From NCBI GenBank assembly GCA_964304625.1, contig OZ199839.1, positions 806,001-870,000 of the forward strand: a stretch of DNA of 64,000 nucleotides. The letters run 5' to 3'. Position numbers and translations under genes: made by a program. Below the pieces are notes generated by a model. It was not told the origin of the DNA. It searched no databases and saw only the letters and a program-made list of their open reading frames with translations. Positions 48,920-62,800 of this stretch are shown here, piece by piece; position 1 is the stretch's first letter; each line of letters opens with the position of its first letter. Source of the stretch: Kudoa neothunni. Its lineage: Eukaryota > Cnidaria.

Positions 48920-50045
48920 CCCTCTAATCATTAGAGTCTAATGGTATATCTTTTTATACAGTGAACCAATAACTAATAGATTGCAGTTATTCTTCTAAAA
49001 AAATTTTATCGTTGGTTTGATGGAAATTTGTATCGAGAAATTATTGTATAAGTTTTAATTTGTATTTTATCTTGAAATGATCCTTGGGGTAAAATTTACC
49101 CCATGGTTTTTTCGATTAAAAATATTTCAAAAAATGTAAATCACTTTAAACATGAATATAATAAAAATCCTATGTGTAGTTTTTGTAGAAAGTAAGGAAA
49201 TGTTTGATAAATTAATTAAAACGCATGCGCGAATTATATGAAAATGTGGGATTCTAAATATTTCATTGATGAACTTTATTTAGTAGTGAATGAACATCAT
49301 GTTGTTGACGGAAATATCTTCTCATCGATGTTTTCGATTAAAAATTGTTGGAAAAAATTGACCATAGAATCATTACGCCAAAAACTAGAGATACCACCAC
49401 GCCTCCAATCATCACTAAATAGAAGTAGAGCCCGTTTTAGCAGGATTTTTATATTCCATGAAAAGTATATATTGGTATCTTATGTTCCCAATAGATCAAA
49501 ATACGTGGTTTCCTTAAAGAAATTGTAGAACAATTAAACAATACAATAAAGAGGTCTCGGCATTGTTTATGCAATCAACAGGAATCTCCTCTTAATGCTA
49601 AGCGAGAAACATGTGGATACAGTGAGAGGAAAAATGATAAAAAATCGAAATGATGCGAAAATTGTTATAAGTTTTATTGTCCAATTCACCCATTTAAAAA
49701 CTGTTTTTAACTTCGAATAACTTTCAAGAATTCTTTTTATGTTTTGTTTTAATATTTCAACTGGCGTAACACATTTGTTTCCGCTGAATTAACGCAATTA
49801 CTTTATTAATAAACATCGATGTGTACCGACATAAGGCGGACCTTATACGAAACCGATTATCGCGTGGATTACGTCAAAATTTAATATGCATTTGCCAGTG
49901 TTTCATCCATAGAAATTAAAAATTATTCTACAATATTGATTATTAGATTTTTTAAAGTGTTATAATTCAAAAAAATGTGGGGTAAAATTTCCCCCAAAGT
50001 ATTCCATTCCATTACACGTTCCTCGTTTTTAGGATAATTAGAGGG
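48920..50045 (+). mobile_element. Decayed, internally deleted piggyBac element
   Basis: The left end CCCTCTAATCATTAG and the inverted right end CCCTCTAATTATCC belong to the GGGGT/ACCCC family. TTGGGGTAAAATTTACCCCA lies at 49084-49103 and a similar palindrome at about 49977-49996. The flanks (TTAG and TTTA) are worn TTAA sites. A plus-strand ORF ending 49528 matches the transposase middle: RSRARFSRIFIFHEKYILVS parallels the whole-looking element's NRSLFSTMFIFFDKYMITSY. Remains of the Cys-rich tail follow. The N-terminal half and the catalytic core are largely missing. Confidence 0.75.
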
Positions 50046-52538
50046 TTTAAATTAGTTAACAGAAACAAGTTGTTATAGAAACAAAAAAATTCCTTGCCTC
50101 AAAGTCAAAGTATATCTGTAATTTTTGCTATACTGCAGGGAAGCTTTTTGATATATTTTAACTATCTAAATGTTATTATTTATACGGTGGCCATGTTCAG
50201 GTATGTGTGTAACTTTTTTTGATTTTAAGCAAAAACATTCAAATTAAACTCCATTATTTCTTTACTTTTAAAAGCACCATTATACTATAAAATACACGTA
50301 GGGAAAAAAAGGAAATAAAATATTCTGTAAAAGTTATTGATATGTTAAACACTGATTGGCCACCTCCAGGAATTCGAGGGTTAAAAAAACTCTGGGGTGA
50401 ATCACACCCCAAAATCTTTGGAGGCAATTCATTTTTTGATACCTTAGAGCCGCAGTTCTCAAAATGGGTTCCATTGAACAAGGGTGGGGGTTCTAAAAAG
50501 TTACAATGAAAGACAACATTTAATCATAATATAAGAAATTGGTATGGATCATATAAAGTCAGCGAATTTCCATTTATAGCTAGACTTGGCAACGCTGGTG
50601 ATAGGTGACTTTTGTCGGTTAACTACGCGTCAACGCACCATCAGGAGGAGTGTGCTGCTTTGTTATTAACATAAGTATTTTTTCTATTTATAAAATTATT
50701 TTGACTACTTTTAAATCCCTACAATGGATCAACGTTAAACAAGAATATACAAAACAATATCATTTAAAGAAGACAGAAATAAGTGAACTTGCAAATGAAC
50801 TATCTGCAAACACTAGTTCGGAAAACAAGGAATATGTTCCAATCTTCTGTATTTTTTCAATTATTTTCTTTATTATAAGATGTATTTGCTAATCCATTTT
50901 CGATGTGTTACAAATAAAATATTTTTTTATATTGTAAGTCTCAACCTCTTAAGGTTTGTTAAACTAACCTTAATGTGTTAATTTAGATAAGAGTTTCAAT
51001 AGATTTAATACTAGCGCATAACCTCTGGCTTTGCTCAGGTTGTTGAAAAACACTTTTACCTTTAAAATGAAATTAAAATAGAGCTATATGTAGTCCGCAA
51101 AAGATTGGTCAAAAAAATTAAAAACTATCAATATTCTACATTCTACACGCAGGTTTTATTTTTCATAAAATGAAGAAATCGACGCCTATCAAAAATGGCT
51201 TGGGCGTTTTGAGGATTAAATAATTAGAATAATAAGTAAAGTTAATTCCCAGCATAAATTTTTTAAATCAAATGAATTTAGCCCTATTTTTCATATTTAA
51301 TAAAATCGCCCGTTGAAAATTTAAAGCGAACCTTATTTATTAAAAGCTATTTTTATCTTGGTGTAAGAAAGACTCCTCCTTAGATTTTTTAAGCCGAAAC
51401 ATACCTGTATTTGATAAAAGTCGTTAATCAAAGAAAAATCTTTAAAAGAAAGATCACTTTTTATATTAAAATGAAACATTCGTAGCACATCTTTTAAAAA
51501 ATACACCCGTTAGCTTCTATAAAATCCACGAAAGTAAATTAAGCTTAATATGATTATGTATATATTATTTAAAAGTATACTAACCATTTTGTATACAGTT
51601 TATTGATGATCTACGAACAATTCTAGTTCTCTCACACGCGTATTTTTAAAAATATGATTCTATTTAACCTTTATATTCCAACCCATTGAGTTACATTAAT
51701 TATTTGTTATAATGTTAAACGTATTATAAGGAAAAAAATGTGACATAAATGTACACAAGTTAGTAAAATTAACCATTTAAATTTATTTGAACATATTTTG
51801 GCCGAGTTAATCCACTAAATGACGGTTTTAATCCCCCTTTAACGCTGATAAAAAATTTAAATTAGCTATATATCCTAGAATAAAAATACTATAAATCTAC
51901 AACATTCATAAGTTGTAATATTTTAATTGTTTAAATATATTAACACAATTAACAGTTTATGTATATGCATCTGCCAAGAAAAAAGATTCTCCGCATATGT
52001 GCACTTGCTAAAACGAAATAACCCACACACCAACACTATTATTTTAAATATATAGAGTAGATAATGTAAAAGGGTTCCATTGCATAAAAAGTTTGAGCAA
52101 CATTGCCATATGGGATTAATTTGGAACCTAAATTAAACGAGGTTAACTTATTATTGAATAAATATAAGCAACACTGGTTTCAGATTTAAAATTAAGAGGA
52201 AAATTGTTATGTAAAATGACTAATTAACTATCTTCCAGTGACTAGATCTCAATTAATTTCACCACTCCCACATTAATACGCAATAAAAATGATAATAAAA
52301 ACTGTTAAATGTGGACAAGTTCTTGTCATTAATATTAATAGGTTGGTGAAAGCTGCCTACTATCATTTTGAATGTGTGACATAATTTTGCCAAATAATGT
52401 TACAATTTTAAAATTTCTGGCATAAGAATAAAGAATAAAACGAACACTATGCAAGACATTTTATTATTATGCCAAGCGATTATTCGGCGCAAAAAATATC
52501 CAATCTCAATATAAATCTATAAAAAATCGAATGAAATT
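50046..52538. other. Non-coding stretch with possible transposon ends
   Basis: Near 50374 a GGGTTAA followed by CTGGGGTGAATCACACCCC resembles piggyBac end structure. Near 50452 GCAGTTCTCAAAATGGGTTCC resembles a hAT-type end. Neither has a confirmed partner. No gene was recognised up to the VPS41 stop. Confidence 0.45.
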
Positions 52539-55500
52539 TTATTTGGCCTGTTCTACAGTAGAATTCAGCAAACATTCCGGACAAGAAATCTAAAGTAATG
52601 TTTCCATATTAAATAATATAGATATGTAGGGGGCTACTTTATTGTCAGTAATAGAAGTTGAAGCAGAGTTGTTTTGTTTAAGACAATCCTGATGGAAGCA
52701 GTGACCACAAAAGAAACTGATAGAACAGTCAACACAATGCATATCTAAAATAGAGAACTATGGATTTTAAAGAAGCGATAAAGGTTACCATTGTAACAAA
52801 TGAGACAATTGCAAATGGAACAAACATCATTCTCTGTATTTGAAAAAATTATTACATGGAAACTCATGAATTACGATTAATTGATAGTCCTTGATTGATT
52901 TTCTTGTAGTAGTTGTTGAAAGAGGTGATACTAAATGAAATCAAGATAGATTTCGTTAATATAACAGTTGATGAGAATGTAATATACCTTTCATTTTTCA
53001 TGATTTCACAACACAAATGATTGAGTTCAACGCGGAGCGAATAATCCCTCATTATTTTTTTAAGCGATTCATTCAGATTGGGAATGGTGAAACCGGAGGG
53101 AATTTTCTGGATTTTATTTAAATGGTAAAAAAGTTAGATGAGTGTGATTTAGTGCTTTAAATTACATTTAATAATTTGACGATATTTAGCGAATAGCCAA
53201 TGCTTTCAATGAGTATTTTAATTTTTTGAGGCGACTCAATACAATGGTTCAGCAAAATGTTCCACAAATCTTCGTCTTCAACTCGTTTACAAATATCTAT
53301 AGCCTAATGGAAGAGTTGATTAGTTGATTAATAATTTAGTGATATATTATTATCGGCATTTAAATATCTAAAAATACACAATTGGGAGTAATTACCATTT
53401 CAAGATTTTGCAATTTATTCGCAACGGTTTCAAGAGCTGTAACATGGTTCCCCACAATTTCGTACAAATACACTAATTCCGGGTAGAGTTGATGAGTTTC
53501 ACACAGTTCTGTCGTTTTTATCACATCGTAATTGGTGCTTTGACGCAAAAGTTCGATCAAATTTGCTTCTTTAAATTCGATGTATAGGCTAATGAGTAAA
53601 TCAGTGTATGAATTAATATTTGGATGGTTGGTTGTGTGAAGTTGTTTCAAAAACTAATGAAATATTAGAGTATTATTTCTATGTATAAACTAAATACTTT
53701 AAGAAGAAGAGATCTTTGGTCAACCTTGAGAGTTTCCACAACATTATGAATCTATTAAATAAAGAAATATTTATATATTTATATTTTCGGTTAAAACTTT
53801 AATTTTTTATTAGTTTTTTTAATGTAATTACTTGAATTGTTTGACTATTGTTGGTGATAATATCTGTAAATTTCTACAATATTTTAAAACATACACGAAA
53901 GAACGAATAAATAGTTTGCATACGGTGAAGTCGATATTGAAAAATGAGGACAAATTTTTCACAAGATATGGTGAGCCAATATCTTCAATGTGGTTTTCCA
54001 AAATGGTGAAACATTTTTCCGAATTTATACTATAATAAAATAATAGATTGTATTTATTATATGAGGTTGTAATCATAAACCCCCTACCTAATGTAAAGAT
54101 CCAAAGAGTCGATATATCTTTTGCTGAGTTGGTATCTAATCGTTACCTATAATGAATCCTGCGCTAATGCAATACAAACGTACACAAATGCCAGCAAATT
54201 GGATATCTTAATATAGTCCTCTGAGTGTGTATCGGCTGAGAAGCATGTATTTCTCACACTTTCCAAGGATGTGCAAAGATTTTTCATGTTAAAGCAGTTG
54301 CTGCAATGATATTTTAAAATAAAATCATTCAGATACTAATAAATCAGTCAAAAATTGACAAAACAGTCTTTCAACGTATATACCTGAATATTTGAGCTGG
54401 ATTGGGGGATAGCGTCGATAAAATATTGGATTATATTTTGATAAGTTTCTGGCTTCAGTTGACATTCTTCATAGGGTTTTAATTTTTCGCACAAAACCTA
54501 CAATGAAACAATCGGATATTTCACCAATCATAGCGTAGTAGTAGTAGTAGTAGTAGTCAGTTACGTGTAGTTGTTTTTTACTGATGAAATGATTGATAAC
54601 TACTTCCCAAGTGTTGATATCATTGGCGGCAATCACATCAATATTTCTATTAGAATAAAAATCTTTAAAATCAACCACCAATCAATAAGCAATCTATTAA
54701 CTACTGAGAAATAAGTTCGCAGTTGTCGTTATTTAGATTATGAAAAAGGAATTTTCTCTTAATTTCTTCAAGACTGTAATTTAGTATTTTCTTAGCGTTC
54801 GTTTTAGCGTAATCAAGAGCTCGTGTGTAGCATTCGTTTTCAAGCATCCATTCCACCACTTGGTCGCATGTCCGTGGCTAATAGTTAGAGTGGATAAATG
54901 GAATTAAAAATAAAGTGTACAAAAAATCTCACATTAGCAAACACTACACCATCGTTTGAAGCTATAATAAGAAAGCATTCTTTCGGAGAAAATCCAACTT
55001 TATACAGTGCATGTAATATATATTTATGTTTATTCAAGAAAAGTTAATTACTTTTGAGTGATGATTTTGGTGATTTTTTAACTTCCAGTTTATCGAGACT
55101 GGAAATCTGGTATTCCTTTGAACTGCCGTCGCACGGTACAATAGCTTTAATAATGACATGTTCAGATTTAGATTCATCCTAAAGGTGAATCATTGAGACA
55201 CAAATGAATAAACATTGATCCAAATACTTTATCTGATGGGAGCAACCCAACGAAGTCAGGATCCGATATACAAATCTATAGCATAGTTGAATGGTACAGT
55301 TGAAAACATGAGGAGATACTATTTGAGAATCTTTGTATCCGATTCCAATAATATTGTGATCCTCAAGTTTGAAATTATTTGCTAATATAAAATAAAACTA
55401 ATTTAAGGTTATGTCTACTAACTTATCTCTACGAAATTCAGTGGAAGGGCCTTGGTAGATTCCAAAGCGGTGGGTTTGGTTGCTTCCCGTTGTTTGATTG

Positions 55501-58500
55501 AACAGAACTAAATCATATTATGACAAATCAATTAAAAATACTAAAAATTCTATCAAAATAAATTAATTGTAATAAAGAAAAATTTTTTTAGATCAAAGTT
55601 TAAAATAAAACGAAGTTGAATTCAAGAATTTACGATTATTCAGATAACCTATTTTATGATGTTTAATAACTTCTCGTCCATAAAATTAAATTTTCAATAG
55701 TTGCATTTGCTTAAATGAATCAATCTTAAACTCTGAATAAATAAAACGGTAGAATTAGCAGAATATATTAAATTTAAAGAAATAATCTTAGACAAAATAA
55801 AGAATAAAAATTAACTACAATACTTATTTTAATATTACCTCATTTTAATATTATAATAATTTTTTATGATTGTTTACTGAATATTCCAAAAAAATTAAAT
55901 TTATTATCATAGCAACACATTAATTCCAAATACTTAATAAAATTGTTGAATAAAAATGTCGCTACAAGTCAGTGGTTTTTAATATTATAAATTAGAAGGT
56001 ATTGTTTCCAGAAATACATTTTTTTTATTTCTATATATAAATATAAAGATAATATTACAAAATTATTCCAAGAAGCATATAAATTTAAAATATTATGAAT
56101 AAAAAATTATTTGATAAAATCAGTGCACATCTCGCAACTTCAATAAGGTTCGTGGTTGTTTTAAATGATAAAATTAGTTTCACAATCAATTTCAAATTAC
56201 ACAAAATATGAATAAAAAAAATAAAAATACTGACTTATTTTCTCCAGAAAAATACACTCACAGATTACTTTCACATTTGTACAATGTAGCACATATGCCA
56301 ATGCAACATTTAAATAAAAATATTTCTAGGTTAACTATTTATAAATTTTTCTTCGAAAATTTAAATTAAACATACAGTTCTTATATAAATTTGTATTATA
56401 TCTGGACATATGCATGTACGTATATTAAACCAAAATTAATTTCCGATTATTTAAAAAAGTATAGTACTCCTCCGTACGCGGTAATCGTGTGTAGCTTGGT
56501 AACTATGCATTATTTTTCCTCTAAGTCTCCAAACTTTTAGTTAATAGATATGCCAATATTTTTAATTCAAGTTTCAAAAGTTAAACTATTTTTCTTAATA
56601 AATAACAAAAATAATTTATAAATTTAACGAAAAATTCTTTAAGTAGAAGTTTTAAAAAAATACGAGCGCGTATACCATCATTAATGTACGATTAACCGGA
56701 GCCTCGCTATCCTGGAAGAAAATCGTTGGTCCCAAATTTTCCGGATAATCAAGGTTGCACTGTAAAATACGTTAAAATATATTTATTTTAATTGATTTAA
56801 ATTAGACAGAGGCTATTGGCACGGTGAGATTTAATCCTAAACGGCATACACGCACTCGAAATTGGAAACACTTACTTACAGGCTGTTTAAAGATTTAATA
56901 TTTTAGAATCCATTATATTTAGTTATTTCTGATCTCCAATTGCAAAGCGACAAATCATAAATAAATTTAATCAAAAATGGCGACACTGGAATATTATTTA
57001 CCATGCAGATAACCACTTTCATTTAGTTATTAACGTTAATAAACATTAAACTAACAATAATGATAATTATTTTATTAGCTCATTTAAAAGTGAAATAATT
57101 CAGAAATAGATAAAAATGGTTCAAAAAGTAGGATTATTAAATTCCAACGATGGTCTCTACGGTGCTCATACACATGATGTACAAAGATTACTAACAAGAA
57201 AAAATCAAAAAATCTCCAGTATAACTAATTCTTTCATATACTTTTTAAATTTAAACTATTATACATAATCATGACTATCAAACATAGTCATATCTAGTTA
57301 AAGGTGCGCATTTGCAATAATATTTCAAAATTTCTCGAATTTCCAATTGGATATAATTAACAAATTTTTACTCTAATTAATTAATTAAATAATTAAATAA
57401 ATATATATTATATAAATATATTAAATAAATATTGTAGAAAAAATCACTACGCCACCAAGTCAGGTATGTCTAAATGAAAACCCCAAAAAATATCAAGAAA
57501 ATTATTAGGTAATTATGGTTGAACGCTTTAATCAAAAGTTGACGATGTGCAACCTATATAATATATAATGTACAAGGGGCATTAAAAATTGAATGAATAT
57601 AAACACCATTAAGTTTATTATTGAATTCACTTGCACACTATCCTAAATAAAGTATTAATATCATCAGATAAATTAATTTTCTCTGACTCAAAGTTCAGTT
57701 AAAACGTATTCGATTTAATTAGGTGTATTCCATTTGAGTTAGATATTAAAATTCAAAATTATTCTAATGCCAATATTGTAAGCAATATAACCAAGCGGTA
57801 ATACAAATTACCATTTCAAGTGTATTATGGCGGCAATACCAATTAAACCTACTATCCATAAAAATAACCACTACGACAATGAATAACTTTTAATATTTTA
57901 AATTTCCATTACTAATATAAATGAATTAATTATGGATACTTTAAATAGACGATTGTGCTATCGTTAAGTAAAATTACTTTTATGCTGTTGCCATAAGAGA
58001 CAAGAAAGCGGTCCTGGTCTATCCAATGAATGCAATATTTTGTCAGCAATGTTTTGGAAGTACTAAATATCAATCAAATTAACCATCTTTGGATTGTATC
58101 GGTTACAGGTTTTCCTGAAATGGTATGTGACTGATCCATTCTCTGGTTTCAACGTTGTACACGCCAGCTCCCTATACAAATACAAATGGTTAGTTTAGAT
58201 GATGGGGGGGCTGATTTAACAATTTAATTATAATATTAATACTCACAGTATTGTTCGTCCATGAGAGAAATTTGCCAAACCAAGACATAAGATTTATGGG
58301 GGAATCGCTAATATGGATATTGATTCTTTTTTCGTTCAACCAAAACTTTTGATATAGCAAAATCTAGCGGAAACAGATATATAAAGATCATTATAATTAC
58401 AAACAATACTCTTTGGTTGGCACTGACAGCAATAGATTTGGGACTTGACTTTGCAATTTGAGGACATACAGCAACGGCCTATACACATACATACCCACAT

Positions 58501-59259
58501 AACGACAACAACAATAAAAACAACTGTAGTTATAAGGATTTATCCTCTATAAATAATATAAATAAATATCAAAATACAGTGACAGTTTTGCCAAAATCAG
58601 CACTAAAGCTAACATCTTTAGATCCAACATCGAAAACAAACACCTATCACACATTTAGCACTCATTTTTTATAGCGACACAAACTTTAGACGCGTTACTA
58701 ATAACAGCCAAAAAATCACCACCACTATCCAGAGATATGTATTTGATGGTGGTTCGAAACTAGTAAAACAATGCGAAAATAATTGAAGCAACAAAACTCC
58801 TCATTAATTTAATTACTGGTTGGAAAGTGTGGACCAACTGACCGAGATGATTGATCACGTAGACTTTTCCATTATCGGTTCCAAATATAATATACTAAGC
58901 AGTAGAATATTATTATATCAAATCAACTAAGAATCGACACTTTATCTGATGGCACCACAAAACTAAGAGATTCTTTGTTTTTAAAAATTTGAGCTATAGC
59001 TTCAGCGTAGATTGTGGTTTCAGAGTTTTCTGATGAAAATAAGGGTTCGTACATGGGACCTGAAAGATTAAAGATAGCCCTTCACTATGTATTAATTCTT
59101 CTTACCCAATGGACAATAAATTCTACGAATGTTATTATTCTCACTGCGCACACCTGTATTAATAAATAACGCAAAATTATTAAAAAAAACTTATTTTACA
59201 AATCATCCGAATAATAATACGTTAATTTGATGGATTTAACCATATTTTAACTGCATCAT
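52539..59259 (-). CDS. VPS41: VPS41, HOPS complex subunit
   Basis: Thirty exons, all in phase, give about 890 residues (human 854). Order 5' to 3': 59241-59259, 59106-59153, 58941-59059, 58817-58894, 58685-58759, 58578-58643, 58410-58478, 58247-58363, 58107-58171, 57978-58062, 55423-55507, 55320-55381, 55228-55275, 55052-55178, 54933-54997, 54705-54877, 54565-54646, 54384-54497, 54184-54335, 54088-54135, 53924-54029, 53832-53873, 53698-53751, 53396-53653, 53166-53303, 52988-53106, 52875-52930, 52789-52833, 52638-52744, 52539-52589. VPS41 joins HOPS to membranes for late endosome and lysosome fusion. The N-terminal beta-propeller has YIIFGTDNGKVYVIN and SWFGKFLSWTNNTGAGVYNV. The alpha-solenoid/CLH region includes CDQVVEWMLENECYTRALDY and ELCETHQLYPELVYLYEIVG. 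The C-terminal RING has CSIC, FFCGHCFHQDC and CPEC. The first tiny exon (MMQLKYG) is the least certain. Confidence 0.93.
55508..57977 (-). other. VPS41 intron 10 (2.5 kb)
   Basis: The only long intron of VPS41; the other 28 are 41-99 nt. It lies between the exon ending YGNSIK and the exon starting FCSIKQ. It is very AT-rich. A lone pogo-type end (TTTTCCGGATAATCAAGG, then CACTG, then TA) lies at about 56738-56763. No coding was seen. Confidence 0.75.
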
Positions 59260-59493
59260 TATAGCGATTATTAATGTGTTTTAATTGAGTCTACTAGTTT
59301 TGCTGAACTATAACATAATGACTGGATTTTTTCTAAGAAGATGTTAACAGTGAATAATTGTTGAGAAAACTGAATATTTAAGTAGAAGATACAACACTCG
59401 TGTTTGGTCGTTAAACCTGATTACAAGTCGTTATATTTAAACAAATAATAGTTCAATATCGGAGTTGGTCGTTGATAATTGTTTGTCAGCCGA
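59260..59493. promoter_or_regulatory. Short divergent VPS41/MIPEP promoter region
   Basis: Only 234 bp separate the two proposed start codons, so the two genes probably share a bidirectional promoter. The exact VPS41 start is uncertain. No clear TATA box was identified. Confidence 0.5.
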
Positions 59494-61549
59494 ATGTTCA
59501 AATATATTAAGTTAACAGGGCGGCAATGCACCACCCTCTCACAGAAAGTTTTCTCTCTGTCCAAAGATAAATTTAAACTCGATAACCAATATGTTATTAA
59601 TCCAAATAATCTTCTTGGACAACCAGTTCGACTACCGGTCGATATTGAAACTCTTACCAAAAATTCTCTTGATCAAATTAAATTTTTATATTCTAAAATT
59701 TTCTCTAAATATAATGGTATTTTTATCATTTATTATTAAATTGTTGATCATACCAAAATTTGATAATTAAATTTGCGTATATAAATTTTTTTTTAGATGA
59801 TACAACAAATCCGACCGAAGTTGCTGAACTATTTGATGAACTATCAAATACTATCTGTTCTGTAGCTGATTGGGCGGATTGTATTGCTACAGTTCATCCT
59901 GACGTTCACTATAGAAATGCTGCTATGGAATCAAATTCTACGCTACAAAACATCGTTAATCAGTTCAATACGGATACCACATTGTATTCGATTTTGAAAC
60001 GATGTATGAAAACCACATATCACTATCAGACTGACCATGAAACAACAATGGTGATTAGATCATTGTTGGAGGATTTTGAACATAATGGAATTCTTCTGGA
60101 TTCTACACAGAAATTACAGTTGCTTCGTATGCAACAACAACTAGATCAATTTTCTCATAATTTCACACTGGGATGTATTGAAAAATGCCACATACCTCAC
60201 CAACAGATTTCATCTGATTCTTCTCGTGTTCAGTGGGAACACCTCAAAGATATGCTCAATTGCAGATTTCACTTAGGTCAACATTTACAGCGTAGAAACT
60301 ATGCCGATTGGGCTATATCTTGCTCAATGGCCAAATCGGTGTCTAATGTAGAGTGTTTCTTGGAGAACACACGCAAAACTATAACAACTCTACTTGAGGA
60401 AAATTTCAACGATTCCATTTGTTCTCTACCTATCAGTTTTTTCCATACCGATGCCATTATTCACGAGAAATGCCTCTCAAAACAATTCCATAACTTTTCA
60501 TTCGATTTTTTATATTTTCTCAATTTTATATGCGAATTCTTCAAGTCTGTGTATAATATTCAGTTGACGGTCGAATCCAACCAGGATATGGATGTATGGG
60601 ATGAATGTATCATTCCTATCAAAGTTGAGCAGTTGAGTGAAGATAACAGTGAGATTGACTCGCGAGGTTACATCTATTTGGACCTCTTCCAAAGAAAACA
60701 CAAAAGCAATGTTTCGTGCCATTTCACGTTGCTTGGTAGGAAACTACTTCGCAACAATGAAGTTCAATTACCGAGGGTGTTTCTAAGTGTACCCATTCTT
60801 CACTCTCAACCGATTAACACATCTAATAACAGCTTGGAAGTGAGCTTTGATGGTGTGGCTGAATTTATGCACGAATTTGGACATTCATTACATTCGATTC
60901 TCTACCAGGGAAAATATCAACATCTATCTGGCACTCGCTGTTCCACTGATATCGCTGAAATACCTTCCACACTCTTTGAAAGTTTCCTACATGATGACCG
61001 ATTTCTAGCCAATTGTCAAGAGAAAATCAACCACACTCAAGCTGAACTCTACTGTCATCAAATTAAACTCAAAAAAATGTTCCAACTTCTAGAATGTTCC
61101 ATGGCTGCTTCTATCGATCTACAACTCCATAATATCAATCAACCTTATCAAAATTGTGAAGCCGTAATCTCCAGAATTAGAATGATATATGATAGATTTG
61201 GAGACGTGTTTAAATTCGATCATGGTGGTTAATTGATTTCCGTTTTTGTGACATTACCTTCTATAATATGCTATCCTATATAGGTGATATGTATCATCAA
61301 TTTTTCCAACATTTTTCAAATTATGGCGCCAAATACTATTCTTATTTATGGGCCCAAGCATGTGCCGGTCTCATCTACAATCATAACCTACGCCGCGATA
61401 TATTTGATATTGGAGCACATAGAAAAATCAAGAAATTCCTTCTCAGCCAAGGAGCTGTTGTCGATGGAGAGGAAATCATGAGAAACCTTGTTTCCACTAA
61501 AACTTCTAATGTTAGAGTTGACAATCTTGTGTCGGGACTTATTTTTTAA
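59494..61549 (+). CDS. MIPEP: Mitochondrial intermediate peptidase
   Basis: Three exons (59494-59716, 59797-61227, 61284-61549) give about 639 residues; human MIPEP has 713. This M3-family zinc metallopeptidase of the matrix removes an octapeptide from some imported proteins after the main presequence cut. The active site is MHEFGHSLHSIL: His433, Glu434 and His437 in the HEFGH motif. Glu462, in DIAEIPSTLFESF, is the likely third zinc ligand. The GTRCSTDIAEIPS segment is characteristic of MIPEP. The N-terminus (MFKYIKLTGRQCTTL) is basic and hydroxylated, as a mitochondrial presequence should be. The start is the first ATG; the frame is open slightly further upstream. The donor of intron 2 could be three bases earlier, removing one Gly. 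No frame breaks in the 1.4-kb central exon. Confidence 0.95.
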
Positions 61550-62109
61550 TAGAAAAATATTTTTTTGAGATATTTTTATTTTCGATGATTTATATAAATT
61601 GTTCGAAATACTACTATTTTCATGCGCTACCCTTTTATGTGTGTGATTGTTGAAAATACATTATCATTTTTCGTCACAATTATTCGCATTAACCTTCCAT
61701 CACACGCGTGAGGAACTTTACGCAGTCACACACATTGTTGTGGTCCATGGACCCATCAAAAAGGAACAACGATTAGGCGTTAATAACCGAGGAGTCCAAC
61801 CATTTTTAACACAATTATTGTATATAGTATCCGAATTTATTTAGCTAACAAATTTTAACACGTCATACAACTTATTCTCGTTTTTTATCATTTAAACCGA
61901 TTTATAAACAGCATCTATTGTCGATAAAAGAACTTTGTGTGCTACATGAAAGTTTATTTGATTCATTATTTACGTTCAATATATTATCAACCCATTAAAA
62001 CCAAAATTTTTCGCGGTACAAATATAATATATTACGTAAAACTGATTATTCATAAATAGTGAAAACGTTAAAATTCTATATATATTTTGTATCAGTCATT
62101 ATAATCAAA
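61550..62109. other. Region downstream of MIPEP
   Basis: AT-rich, with no gene. A 65-codon ORF at 61647-61844 has no domain. Confidence 0.5.
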
Positions 62110-62800
62110 TTACAGGAAAAAATTATGATTAAATAAAAATCATATTTCGATGTATCGTAATCACGTAAAAATTTCACGGAGTTTTTAAAATTCATTGAAA
62201 ATTTATTTCGTATCTGATTTGTAAATAATGGCTGAATTTAATCAAAATGCTTACATCGAATAATTTTTTTGTGCATGCGCGCCAAAATTGAGGTCAACTT
62301 CTCATTTTTAAAAATATTCCACTTCCAAAAATATATAAAGCTGAAGTATTTTATTATAGATGAGATAGCTTAAGCTTATGTATACATTTTTTTTGTAATA
62401 GATATGTTATATAGTGGTGATTAGTGACAATAATGATTTATTAGGTGGTAGGTGGTACACACAAATAATCCTTACATAACTTTATTCAATTAATTCCTCA
62501 AGTTTACAGATATATCAATATTTGTAAACTATGATAAATTATATTTTACCTTAAATCTTTTTTAAAGTATATTACAATTATAGTTATAAATAAATTACGT
62601 TGATTAGAATGACACTCGTTTTTTAATTTATTAACATGTATTATGTTATAATTTCCGATAATTATATTTAATTGGATTTTAAATAGATAAAATTTATTAA
62701 AATGTTCTGAAATTTCTTTGAAGAAAATATTCAAAAAAGAGCGCCATAGAAGTGAAATCTTTTGTCGTTATCATTTAAATTTTAATGGGCTTTAAGCGCG
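62110..62800 (+). repeat. Dispersed repeat A, copy 2
   Basis: Partner of 7030-7560 in the same orientation. Shared blocks such as CGTAAAAATTTCACG, CAACTTCTCATTTT and TTTTAAATAGATAAAAT occur in the same order, with diverged sequence between. No terminal repeats or coding seen. Confidence 0.6.

Noticed and set aside
54165-54184. In-frame stop in VPS41 after FVYVCIALAQDSL
   Set aside because: A donor at the GTACGT 20 bases earlier and an acceptor at 54136 restore phase and give the conserved LLAFVYQLSKRYIDSLDLYI region.
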